Positions 33,462 through 41,376 of a stretch of 43,999 nucleotides of DNA are shown piece by piece (position 1 is the stretch's first letter; each line of letters opens with the position of its first letter). This DNA is from an uncultured Ralstonia sp. (lineage in GTDB: Bacteria > Pseudomonadota > Gammaproteobacteria > Burkholderiales > Burkholderiaceae), in contig CAJXMR010000021.1 in assembly GCA_913056305.1 (NCBI GenBank), positions 1 to 43,999 on the forward strand, in the 5' to 3' direction. The notes under the pieces were generated by a model. It saw only the letters and a program-made list of their open reading frames with translations. It had not been told where the DNA came from and ran no database searches. Both the position numbers and the translations under genes were made by a program.

Positions 33462-35852
33462 TCAAGGACGCGCCGGCAGGTAGACCACATGAACATCAGC
33501 GATGTGGCCGTTGAACTGGAATGGCACCCGATCGAAGTAATCGAGCGAAACCGGCGAGCCGGAATTTGCGCCAACATCGAACGTTTCGCTTGCACTGAAT
33601 GCCAGGCTTGCCGTCATCTGCGTCGTGGCCTTCGCAACCTCAACGCTGTCGACGCGGAGGATCAAGTCTGCGGGCGCCGCGCGCTTCGCCGCCGTGATCT
33701 GCGTGTCCACCTCGATGCGGTGATGGCCCGGCGGGATCACTTGCGGCGATTGCAGCTTGGTGCGCGCCACCGCCATGGCGTTGTATTCGTAATGCAGGTG
33801 CCCCTGGTCAAAATAGAGCACCACGCCGCCGGCCGTGCCACCCACTTTGTAGAGTACGCCGCTGGCCTTTGCAGGCACATCGACTTCCACCGTCACGCGG
33901 TTGCTGACCGCGCCAAGCCGCGGCGCAACAAAATCAGGAAGCCGCCGGGCATCTTCGCCAAAGTGCCATTCGACCTGGTGGCTGCTGACGCGCTCAGACG
34001 GCTTCAGCATCGGCAACATACCCGCGCCAATTGGATAGACATTGTTGGCGCGTGCTTCCTCATCGAACTTGCGCTGCAGCTCCGCCAGCTTCTGTGGATA
34101 TTGGTCCGCTACGTCGACCGCCTGCGAATAGTCGTGCGAGACATCATAGAGTGACCATTTGTCTTTTCGAGGGTCCCAGTTGATCAAACCTGCCAGGCTG
34201 GCAACCCAAGGGGTGCGTGGCCCGAAAACGGACGCAATCCAGCCGTCCTGGTACATGGCGCGGCTGCCGAAGTTCTCGAAATATTGGGCATGGCGGTTAG
34301 ACGGGGCCGACGGATCAGCAAACGTGTTGCGCATGCTGACGCCATCGAATGGCATTTGCTCAACACCGTTGACGGATGTAGGCGGTTTGATGCCGATCAC
34401 GTCATAGATCGTCGGCACGAGGTCGGTGACATCTTCGAACTGGGTGCGGATCGTGCGATCAGCCTTGATGCCTTTTGGCCAGGAGATGGCAAGCGGCGTA
34501 CGCGTGCCACCAAAGTAGCCGGCCACCAGCTTGGTACCCTGGAACGGGCTTTCTGCCGCCCATGCCCAGCCCGCGTTGTAATGCTCCTCCAACTTGGGGC
34601 CGCCCAACGCCGCCAAACCGCCATACTGCTCGTTGAGCACCTTGATCTGCTGGCTGACAGGAATGTCCACGCCGTTGATTGTCAGCATCTCATTGATGGT
34701 GCCCCGAACGCCCTCGGCTGACGCACCATTGTCCGAGAGTTGGTAGATCACAAGCGTATTGTCGCGAACGCCTTCACGCTCAAGTTCGTCGATGACCTTA
34801 CCCGCCTGTGTATCGACATGCTCCAGGAAGCCGGCAAAGACCTCCATTTCGCGCGCGTTAAAGCGTTTCTCTTCGGGCGTGAGACTGTCCCACGCCGGCA
34901 GGCTGTCCGGACGCGGCGTCAGCTTTGCGTCAGCGGGAATCCAGCCCATGGCACGTTGGTGCTCAAATGCCTGTTGGCGGTATACATCCCAGCCAGCGTC
35001 GAATTTGCCCTTGTACTTGTCAGCCCATTCCTTGGCGACCTGGTGCGGCGCATGCGTCGCACCAGGGGCCCAGTACATCAGGAACGGCTTGTTGCCGGCA
35101 AAGGTGTGATGCTGCTTCAGCCAGTTCACCGCTTGGTTGGTGAGATCTTCGCTGAGGTGATACTTCGGATCGTGTGGCGGCTCAATCGGCGTGTTGTCGT
35201 TGAACAGCCGCGGTGAGTACTGCGATGTCTCTGCGGCCAGGAAGCCATAGAAGTGCTCGAATCCGTAGCTCGTCGGCCAGTGGTCATACGGGCCGGCCGG
35301 CGAGGTTTCGTTGGCTGGCGTGTTGTGCCATTTGCCGAAAGCGGCCGTACTGTAGCCGTACTGCTTAAGCACCTCGGCAACCGTAGCCGCCGTCTTGGGC
35401 ATCGTCCCTGTATAACCATCGAAATCGCTGGCGAACTCAGTGATGGTGCCGAAGCCCACGTGGTGCGGATTGCGTCCAGTCAGCAAGGATGCTCGCGTTG
35501 CCGAGCTGATTGCCGTGGCATGAAACGTGTTGTACCGGATACCGCTGTCGGCGATGCGGCTGAACGTCGGCGTATGCACCATGCCTCCCACAGTGTCGGC
35601 ATGCGCGAAGCCTACGTCATCGAGCATGATGATCAGGACGTTTGGCGCGTTGGCCGGCAAATGGGCGGCTGCCGGTCGCCAATGATGTTCCGACTCATTC
35701 AGCGTGACGCCGGCCTTGCTCGCCGTGGGCGCGGGTGGAAAAGGCAGGTTGTCTTGGGCGTGGGCGCCGACAAAAGCGGTGGTCAGGGATGCGCCAAGCG
35801 ACACCCAACGCAGTGAAGTGGAGGGAAATGCGGTATGACGGCTTTGTGCCAT
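33462..35852 (-). CDS. Large secreted sulfatase, serine-type active site
   Basis: A 796-residue sulfatase (arylsulfatase superfamily) predicted to be exported: residues 1-32 (LRWVSLGASLTTAFVGAHAQ) form a signal peptide. The metal site begins LIIMLDDVGF (Asp78, Asp79). The formylglycine motif is SSATRASLLTGR, with Ser116 where most relatives have Cys. GKWH and YQLSDNGAS supply other active-site residues. The region after about 560 is the C-terminal extension typical of the 750-800-residue subgroup. Ser-type sulfatases need a radical-SAM maturase, which the island carries at 12345. It is divergent from the AraC gene. The sulfate ester is unknown. ATG 35852 has AGGAG 6 nt upstream. Confidence 0.92.
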   Translation of the reverse strand: MAQSRHTAFPSTSLRWVSLGASLTTAFVGAHAQDNLPFPPAPTASKAGVTLNESEHHWRPAAAHLPANAPNVLIIMLDDVGFAHADTVGGMVHTPTFSRIADSGIRYNTFHATAISSATRASLLTGRNPHHVGFGTITEFASDFDGYTGTMPKTAATVAEVLKQYGYSTAAFGKWHNTPANETSPAGPYDHWPTSYGFEHFYGFLAAETSQYSPRLFNDNTPIEPPHDPKYHLSEDLTNQAVNWLKQHHTFAGNKPFLMYWAPGATHAPHQVAKEWADKYKGKFDAGWDVYRQQAFEHQRAMGWIPADAKLTPRPDSLPAWDSLTPEEKRFNAREMEVFAGFLEHVDTQAGKVIDELEREGVRDNTLVIYQLSDNGASAEGVRGTINEMLTINGVDIPVSQQIKVLNEQYGGLAALGGPKLEEHYNAGWAWAAESPFQGTKLVAGYFGGTRTPLAISWPKGIKADRTIRTQFEDVTDLVPTIYDVIGIKPPTSVNGVEQMPFDGVSMRNTFADPSAPSNRHAQYFENFGSRAMYQDGWIASVFGPRTPWVASLAGLINWDPRKDKWSLYDVSHDYSQAVDVADQYPQKLAELQRKFDEEARANNVYPIGAGMLPMLKPSERVSSHQVEWHFGEDARRLPDFVAPRLGAVSNRVTVEVDVPAKASGVLYKVGGTAGGVVLYFDQGHLHYEYNAMAVARTKLQSPQVIPPGHHRIEVDTQITAAKRAAPADLILRVDSVEVAKATTQMTASLAFSASETFDVGANSGSPVSLDYFDRVPFQFNGHIADVHVVYLPARP

Positions 35853-36002
35853 GACTGTCTCCTGAACGCGGCGGACCAAGCGCGGCGTGCGATCTTGGTG
35901 ATGTATTTGGGAGCGATGCTAGGGCGCCGTGTCGGCAGGCGCTGGTCTTTTGCGCCAAAGCACAGGTCCCTACAGCGTGCTGCCGCGCAGCATTGACGTT
36001 CG

Positions 36003-36032
36003 TTGACGCCGCGTTCTCCGCCCTCGTAGAAT
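36003..36032 (+). promoter_or_regulatory. Putative promoter of the AraC-type regulator
   Basis: TTGACG (36003-36008) and TAGAAT (36027-36032) are separated by 18 nt, predicting transcription from about 36039. A second TTGACG lies exactly 10 nt upstream (35993), a helical-turn direct repeat that could be a regulator half-site shared with the divergent sulfatase promoter. Confidence 0.5.
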
Positions 36033-36061
36033 TTTTGATGCCCCCTCGATCTTGGAACCTG

Positions 36062-37141
36062 ATGTCGGCCCCGATACCCGGCGCGACTAGCACAACGTCT
36101 GCGCCCCTCGAACCCAACAAGCGCCTGAGCCAACCCTCGACGATCGGCGGCTATGCGCTCGCGATTGCGAAGGCGCTAGATCATTACGGGGTGGATGCTG
36201 AGCGCGTGTTCAAGGTGGTTGGCGTGCCAGTGGCGATCACTAACGATCCCATGTTTCGGCTGCCGGTCGACACCATGACCCAGCTCTATAGGGTGTGCGT
36301 GGATGTGACCCATGACCCCTACTTTGGTCTTTCCGTTGCGCGCTTCATTCATATTTCGAACCTGCATGCCCTTGGCTATGCGATGGCCGCCAGCAGCACC
36401 TTGCTGGACTTCTGCAAGCGTGTGGTGCGGTACTTCCGCCTGGTGTCTCAGACGGCAGAGATCGTGTTGGAGGAGGGCGATCGCACGGTGATCATGCGCC
36501 TCAAGTTGCATGCGGCCGTATCCGGTGAAACGGAGGACGCCTTTCTTGGCTTTCTCATTCTGTCGATGCGCCAGCTGCATAAAGCCAGCTTCAATCCGAT
36601 CAGGGCGGAGTTCCACCACGCAATGCCCACTGACGGATCAGCGCCATACGAAAAGCTGTTCCGTTCGTCAGTCAGCTTCGGCAATCAAGATCTTGCCCTG
36701 GTGTTTGCGCGGGACGACCTCACCCAACCGCTTCTGGGCGCTTGCCCAGAGCTGGCTCAGTACCACGACAACATTGCGAACGAGTACCTGGCCAAGCTGG
36801 ATAAGAATGACGTGTTGGCACTCGTGAGGCAGAAGATTATCGAGTTCCTGCCGACTGGCACATGTACGCGCGAGCGGGTGGCGCAAGCCATCTGCATGAG
36901 CCCGACCACCCTACAGATCAAATTGCTGAAGCGGGATACCAGCTTTCAAGAGGTTCTCGACGAAACCCGCAGGGAGCTTGCGTGCAGTTACGTGTTGCGA
37001 GCCTCTGGGTCCATTACGGAGATCGCGTTCCTGCTCGGATTCTCCGACAGCAGCAACTTCACGCGAGCCTTCAGACGCTGGACTGGCTTGTCGCCAAGTA
37101 CGTTTCGTCAGCAGCAAGGGCATTCAGCGCCGGCAGCGTGA
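36062..37141 (+). CDS. AraC-family transcriptional regulator
   Basis: A 359-residue regulator with an N-terminal ligand-binding domain of the arabinose-binding-like type used by many catabolic AraC proteins (about 25-220: ALDHYGVDAERVFKVVGV, then FGLSVARFIHISNLHALGYA). The C-terminal double HTH is at about 265-350 (RVAQAICMSPTTLQIKLLKR, then ITEIAFLLGFSDSSNFTRAF and RRWTGLSPSTFR). It is transcribed away from the sulfatase gene over a 209-nt shared upstream region, so it most likely controls the sulfatase and perhaps the catabolic operon. ATG 36062 is preferred because the predicted transcript starts near 36039; upstream TTG and ATG codons at 35993 and 36038 would be untranscribed or leaderless. 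Confidence 0.88.
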   Translation: MSAPIPGATSTTSAPLEPNKRLSQPSTIGGYALAIAKALDHYGVDAERVFKVVGVPVAITNDPMFRLPVDTMTQLYRVCVDVTHDPYFGLSVARFIHISNLHALGYAMAASSTLLDFCKRVVRYFRLVSQTAEIVLEEGDRTVIMRLKLHAAVSGETEDAFLGFLILSMRQLHKASFNPIRAEFHHAMPTDGSAPYEKLFRSSVSFGNQDLALVFARDDLTQPLLGACPELAQYHDNIANEYLAKLDKNDVLALVRQKIIEFLPTGTCTRERVAQAICMSPTTLQIKLLKRDTSFQEVLDETRRELACSYVLRASGSITEIAFLLGFSDSSNFTRAFRRWTGLSPSTFRQQQGHSAPAA

Positions 37142-37363
37142 AGCACGATACGCGTCCGGTCGCGCATTGCCTCGCAATGTTGCAGCGAGCGGAGCTCAAC
37201 GCGCAGCCCGTGATTTGACCTGCCATCGCTCCGCACTACCCTCAGGGGGCGCCGGATGACCGAAGAAGGTGGCCCTGCGCGACGTGGCACACCTTTGTAG
37301 CCAGCGGGGTAGCGACCTCAACCGATTCCCCCTCCGCCACAACCAGCATGCCAAGTAGCGGGC

Positions 37364-38236
37364 TCAGAAGGTTGCCCAATCCTGCTCTAAGGTGACCTTT
37401 TCCGATGGCATCGGAACCACTTCAACGGCCCCCGACTTCGCCGTTGACTGACGTTCGAATGTTGTTCCGTCCGATGGCAGGCGAGAGCGTGTCAACACGT
37501 TCTGCGTTATCGGTGGAGAAGCCGTTTCAAGTGACAGCCTGTCGGACGACGGTATCGCTGCCATCACCGAGAAGCCCGACGCCAGCTTGAATACTGCGAC
37601 GGCCACATCGAGGTGGACCGCTTGATCTCGCAGCGACTGGGCAGCTGCCGCAGCCTGCTCAACCAGCGCGGCATTCTGTTGAGTCACGCTATCCATCTGC
37701 GAGATGGCATGCCCCACTTGCTCGATCCCTTTGCTCTGCTCCTCGGACGCCGCTGCGATCTCGCCCATGATGTCGGTGACACGCGCCACGGCATCACCAA
37801 TCTCTTTCATCGTGTGCCCAGCCTGATCAACGAGTTCGGTTCCTGTGGTGACGCGGGCAACCGAAGTGCCAATCAACTCCTTGATCTCCTTGGCGGCGCT
37901 TGAAGACCGCTGCGCAAGCGCGCGTACCTCACTCGCGACTACCGCGAAACCTCGGCCCTGCTCAGCCCTTCGTACAGCCGCGAGGGATCGACCTGAAAGC
38001 CAAGAGGCGCGCAGCATGCGGATGATCGACTTTTCCTGCACAGCGCGCTGCAAGCTATCGTTCATACGTTTGAGCGCAGCCAGCAGTTGGCTAGTTTCAT
38101 CGCTGCCCGTCACGTCAATGAGGGAGGTCAGATCCCCAGCAGCCACTGTCTCCGCAACCTTGAGCGCTTTCTCAAGCGGCCGAGTAATCGAGCGGATCAG
38201 CATCCAGCAAAGGATAGAAGTCACGCCGAGGGTCAC
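37364..38236 (-). pseudogene. Truncated methyl-accepting chemotaxis protein
   Basis: The frame holds part of the second membrane segment and HAMP domain ([40 protein letters not shown]) and the C-terminal signalling part ([40 protein letters not shown]). It ends with EQDWATF, close to the CheR-binding pentapeptide of beta-proteobacterial receptors. The sensor domain and first membrane segment are missing. The part between LQRAVQEKS and EQGRG is shortened and scrambled, removing most of the first methylation helix. The 5' end is fused to integrase sequence near 38236. It is very unlikely to signal. Confidence 0.75.
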
Positions 38237-38420
38237 GGAACGTCGTTCTCTCCGCTTCCGAGCTACTGACGAACCTCCCCCGGTCCATTTCAAGTTCAAC
38301 TGATCTCGCCCATTTTTCTGCGTCGGCTCGAGTTGAAAATGTCTTGGACTGATCGGGGTAGCCCTTCCTCCGAATCTTGGCCTGCCACTGAAGGTCCCCG
38401 CGCTTGGTAAACGTTGCCAT
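38236..38420 (-). pseudogene. Tyrosine integrase, N-terminal fragment beside attR
   Basis: The fragment begins [20 protein letters not shown] and continues [20 protein letters not shown] and [18 protein letters not shown]. This is the arm-binding domain of a widespread tRNA-targeting phage-type integrase. Similarity stops at about 38236, where chemoreceptor sequence takes over, so the core-binding and catalytic domains are gone. It starts 92 nt inside attR and reads into the island, the normal place for such a gene. It was probably the original integrase of the element. Confidence 0.78.
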
Positions 38421-38440
38421 CAGATTGTTGCCTGGGAGGC

Positions 38441-38460
38441 ACTGTCCCAAAATTGTCCCA
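38441..38460 (+). repeat. Right subterminal GTCCC repeat (candidate integrase arm site)
   Basis: ACTGTCCCAAAATTGTCCCA lies 51 nt inside attR and 20 nt upstream of the integrase fragment start. It matches the left copy at 9391-9409 in 18 of 19 bases and in orientation. Confidence 0.6.
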
Positions 38461-38511
38461 AAAAGGTGTTTATCCGTCAAATATCCTTTTGATTTAGCCA
38501 GAGGCCTTCCG

Positions 38512-38558
38512 ATTCGTAATGCGAAGGTCATCAGTTCGATTCCGGTCAGCGGCACCAG
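38512..38558 (+). repeat. attR: right attachment repeat
   Basis: A 47-nt copy of the tRNA-Thr 3' end (compare 9265-9311) with one change, T38531 for C9284. The sequence before it shows no tRNA 5' half, so this is the displaced end created by integration. Confidence 0.9.
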
Positions 38559-38564
38559 AACACC

Positions 38565-38602
38565 AAAAAGCCCAGTCTTCATCGACTGGGCTTTTTGCTT
38601 TG
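38565..38602. terminator. Bidirectional terminator beyond attR
   Basis: AAAAAGCCCAGT, an 8-nt loop, ACTGGGCTTTTTG. It works in both directions. Before the island arrived it probably ended the tRNA-Thr transcript, and it still ends the LysM-protein gene coming from the right. Confidence 0.85.
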
Positions 38603-38626
38603 GGCGCCTTGAACTTCCTGAGCCGA

Positions 38627-39118
38627 TCAGGCCGCCGGAATCCGTAGCTTCTGCCCCGGATAGATCTTGTTCGGGTCCGACAGCATCGGCTTGTTGGCCT
38701 CGAAGATCACCGGGTACTTGTTGGCATCGTCGTAGAACTTCTTGGCGATGGCCGACAGCGTGTCGCCGCGTTCCACCGTGTGCCACTGCGACTCTTCCGA
38801 CTCGGTGTTGACCGACATCTGGTCGTCGACCGACTGGATGCCCTCGACGTTGCCGCAGCACAGGATGATCTTCTCGCGCGTGGGCTGGTCCGGCGCCACG
38901 CCGAACACCTTGGCTGCATCGCCATCCACCTGCACCGACAGCGCGGTGGCGGAAAGGCCTTGCTGGGCGATGTATTGCTCGATGGCCTGGCCCTTGGCCT
39001 GGTTGGCTGCCTCGGCATCTGCAGCACCTGCGTCAGCGGATGTATCGGCCGGAGCGGCGGCGGCGCTGCCGTGGAACAGCTTCTCGCCAGCCTCTTTGAT
39101 GAAGTCAAAAAAACCCAT
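38627..39118 (-). CDS. BON-LysM protein (YgaU/Kbp-like)
   Basis: A 163-residue cytosolic-type protein: MGFFDFIKEAGEKLF, an Ala/Asp-rich linker, a BON domain at about 45-105 (ALSVQVDGDAAKVFGVAP) and a C-terminal LysM at about 112-162 (HTVERGDTLSAIAKKFYDDA, PNKIYPGQKLRIP). This is the arrangement of E. coli Kbp/YgaU, a potassium-binding protein linked to osmotic adaptation. There is no signal peptide. ATG 39118 is set by GGAGGT 4 nt upstream; the much longer open frame to 39592 overlaps the divergent esterase gene. It is the first chromosomal gene after the island. Confidence 0.9.
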   Translation of the reverse strand: MGFFDFIKEAGEKLFHGSAAAAPADTSADAGAADAEAANQAKGQAIEQYIAQQGLSATALSVQVDGDAAKVFGVAPDQPTREKIILCCGNVEGIQSVDDQMSVNTESEESQWHTVERGDTLSAIAKKFYDDANKYPVIFEANKPMLSDPNKIYPGQKLRIPAA

Positions 39119-39398
39119 AACGACCTCCATAAGTACACAACGGGGAACGGGACTGCATCGGGCGCGGGACAGCCGGGGCGCGCCCGTCGCCGCAGTGTAG
39201 TCGCTCGACCACGGTCTCTCCATGACAGGCACGGGGCAAATGCAAACTTTGCGCCCCGCCCGTCTCACATGCGACGCTGCGATTGCCCGGCATGCTGTGG
39301 CGCGGCGGGATCGCTGGCACAATGGTCCACAGTTGAAACCCGCGATGTGCCTGGGGGCGCGAACACCGCCGCACCCGCCCGCGCCATCCGCCACCGCC

Positions 39399-40460
39399 AT
39401 GAACCGTACGTGGATGAAGTCCATCTCCCGGTGGGTCGATGCCTTGACCGCACCGGGGTTCGGCCGCCAGTCCTGGCCACCCAAGCCGGTCAAGCCGCCC
39501 AAACCCATCGCGCGCCGTGACAGTACCCACCGCGCACGCGTGCCCGCCGTGCCGACGCCCACCGCCGGCACCTTCGTGCGAGAACAGTTCATCTACGAGC
39601 CCGAGTCACCTGCGGTCGTTGCACGGCGCCCGGAATACTGGCTCTACACCCCGCCCACCAGAGGCAGCAAGCCGCCTGCGTTGATGGTGATGCTGCACGG
39701 CTGCAAGCAGTCCGCGGAGGTGCTGGCGCACGGCACGCGCACGAACGCGCTGGCCGATCGGGAAGGCTTTCTCGTGCTGTATCCGGAGCAGCCGCGCCGC
39801 GCGCATCCGCAATGCTGCTGGCACTGGTACGACCCCGAACACGCTGGCGAGCACGAGGCCGACGGCATTGCGCGCCTGGTGGAGCAAACGTTGAGCGACA
39901 CCGGCGCTGACCCGACGCGGGTCTATCTCGCCGGCATTTCCGCCGGCGCCGGACTGGCAGGGTTGATGGCGTTGCGCCACCCGCAGTTGTTTGCCGCGCT
40001 GGCCCTGCACTCCGGGCCGGTGCTGGGCGTGGCGCGCACGCCGGCCTCGGCGCTGAACCTGATGCGGCGCGGCGCGCGCGTCGATCCGCTCGAAGCGCTC
40101 GCCACCGTCGTGGATATCGACGCTTACCCCGGCATGCCGACGTTGCTGCTGCATGGCCTGCGCGATGACGCCGTCAACCCGGCCAACCAGGCGCAACTGG
40201 CGACGCAGTTCCGCGCGCTCAACCATCTGCGCGACGCTGCCGACGTGCAGCGCGAAACCCAGCGCGGCGATGGCTATGTGCTGCGCAGCGACTCGCGCGA
40301 CGGCGATTGCCTGCTCGCCACCTGCCAATTCACCGCCACGGGCCACGCCTGGAGCGGCGGTGATCCGCGCTATGCATTCCACGCACCGGGCCCCGATGCC
40401 ACCTGGCTGTGGTGGCAGTTCGCGCGGCGGCACGCACGTGCTACCGCGCTCGCCGCCTAA
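39399..40460 (+). CDS. PHB-depolymerase-family esterase
   Basis: A 353-residue alpha/beta hydrolase of the Esterase_phb type (short-chain polyhydroxyalkanoate depolymerase or feruloyl-esterase relatives). The oxyanion-side motif is LMVMLHGCKQSAEVLA and the nucleophile is in YLAGISAGAGLAGLMAL. The acid is probably in LLLHGLRDDAVNP and the His in GHAWSGGDP. CCWHWYDPEH is typical of this family. The first 55 residues are a basic, Pro-rich extension (KPVKPPKPIARR) without a clear signal peptide, so location is uncertain. ATG 39399 (MNRTWMKSI) starts the family-like part; the open frame runs further upstream to 39222. Confidence 0.85.
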   Translation: MNRTWMKSISRWVDALTAPGFGRQSWPPKPVKPPKPIARRDSTHRARVPAVPTPTAGTFVREQFIYEPESPAVVARRPEYWLYTPPTRGSKPPALMVMLHGCKQSAEVLAHGTRTNALADREGFLVLYPEQPRRAHPQCCWHWYDPEHAGEHEADGIARLVEQTLSDTGADPTRVYLAGISAGAGLAGLMALRHPQLFAALALHSGPVLGVARTPASALNLMRRGARVDPLEALATVVDIDAYPGMPTLLLHGLRDDAVNPANQAQLATQFRALNHLRDAADVQRETQRGDGYVLRSDSRDGDCLLATCQFTATGHAWSGGDPRYAFHAPGPDATWLWWQFARRHARATALAA

Positions 40461-40469
40461 GCCTGCGCA

Positions 40470-40781
40470 CTACAGATCGATCGCCTTCTGGCCCGAGCCA
40501 CGGCCGAGCAGTCCATCGACGAGGCCATAGCCGCGCGCAAAGCCGGCGTCTTCAGCGTCCTCACGCGAGGGCAAGGGATGCTCGTCGTGCGAGTGGGCAA
40601 CCAGCGTCTCGACCGCCGTCGGGTCCGCACCCGACTCGCACACGCGCACGACGAAATCCCACTGCGCCGGGGCCGGCTTGGCCTTGCCCTTGCCTGCCGC
40701 GCGTTCCGCGCGCGGGATCGCCAGCACATACACGTCGAAGTCCTGGTACAGCTCGGTGCGCCAGTTCGCTTCCACTCCCAT
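40470..40781 (-). CDS. Conserved-looking hypothetical protein
   Basis: A 103-residue acidic protein: MGVEANWRTELYQDFDVYVL, a Lys-rich turn (AGKGKAKPAPAQWDFVVRVC), then GFARGYGLVDGLLGRGSGQK. It has no signal peptide or membrane segment, and I do not recognise a family. The start is well defined by AAGGAGG 4 nt before ATG 40781. It is convergent with the esterase gene, the two stops being about 10 nt apart. Confidence 0.7.
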   Translation of the reverse strand: MGVEANWRTELYQDFDVYVLAIPRAERAAGKGKAKPAPAQWDFVVRVCESGADPTAVETLVAHSHDEHPLPSREDAEDAGFARGYGLVDGLLGRGSGQKAIDL

Positions 40782-40842
40782 GTAGCCTCCTTCGCCGGCG
40801 CTTTCCCTCACACGGATCGTGGCGGCATTGCAAACGCGCTCG

Positions 40843-40873
40843 AAAAAAACAAAGGCCGGCGCATGGCCGGCCT
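40843..40873 (-). terminator. Terminator of the YXWGXW-type gene
   Basis: On the minus strand AGGCCGGC, a short loop, GCCGGCCT is followed by TTGTTTTTTT, 13 nt after the stop of the gene at 40886. Confidence 0.85.
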
Positions 40874-40885
40874 ATTGTCACCGTA

Positions 40886-41311
40886 TCAGCATTCGCCCTT
40901 CTTGGCGTGGCCGGGCGGGCAGTGGTAGCGGCCGCGATCGTAATCACGATCGTCGTCATCACGATCGCGATGGCGCCAGTGGCGGTCGTCGCCGCGGTCC
41001 CAGCCGCCGTCAATCATCACCCAGCCGCGCGGGCCTTGCTCCCAGCGCGGTTCGCGCCAGTGGTAGCCCGGGCGTTCGTGGACGCGATAGCCGGGACGCC
41101 ACGCATAGCCTCCCTCGCGCCATTGCCAATAGCCCGGCGTCCACACATAGCCCGACGGCATCACGGGCACGGCCTCGTACTGCGGCGGCGGCGGCGCCAT
41201 GGTCGGTCCGATCTGCACGCCGATTGACACTTGGGCCTGCGCAGGCAACGCAACGGACGCGACGCCCGTCGTCAACAGGCATGCCGCGAGCACCCATGCA
41301 CGCTTCTTCAT
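40886..41311 (-). CDS. YXWGXW-repeat-like exported protein
   Basis: A 141-residue secreted protein. The signal peptide is MKKRAWVLAACLLTTGVASV up to about PAQAQ. After a Pro-rich stretch (PTMAPPPPQYEAVPVMPSG) come aromatic repeats YVWTPGYWQWREGGYAWRPG and YHWREPRWEQGPRGWVMI, the YXWGXW type found in small envelope proteins. The tail is highly charged (DRHWRHRDRDDDDRDYDRGR) and ends with two cysteines (HCPPGHAKKGEC). The role is unknown. GGAG precedes ATG 41311 by 6 nt. Confidence 0.85.
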   Translation of the reverse strand: MKKRAWVLAACLLTTGVASVALPAQAQVSIGVQIGPTMAPPPPQYEAVPVMPSGYVWTPGYWQWREGGYAWRPGYRVHERPGYHWREPRWEQGPRGWVMIDGGWDRGDDRHWRHRDRDDDDRDYDRGRYHCPPGHAKKGEC

Positions 41312-41376
41312 AAGGTTCTCCGTTCGACTAGGTTGATTGGATCGTAGCACCACGCCCTGGCGATGACTCTAGGGTG

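Larger units (their letters stand above)
9265..38558. mobile_element. About 29.25 kb genomic island integrated in tRNA-Thr
   Basis: The island is bounded by a 47-nt direct repeat (9265-9311 and 38512-38558, 46 identical). The left copy is the 3' part of tRNA-Thr and the right copy is a bare duplicate with no tRNA 5' half beside it. Inside lie recombinase and replication-type genes at the left end, an integrase fragment at the right end, IS remnants, and catabolic cargo (sulfatase, maturase, porin, branched acyl-CoA degradation operon). Sequences on both sides resemble ordinary chromosomal housekeeping genes. The only integrase genes visible are a catalytic-domain-only protein and an N-terminal fragment, so present mobility is doubtful. 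Confidence 0.88.
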
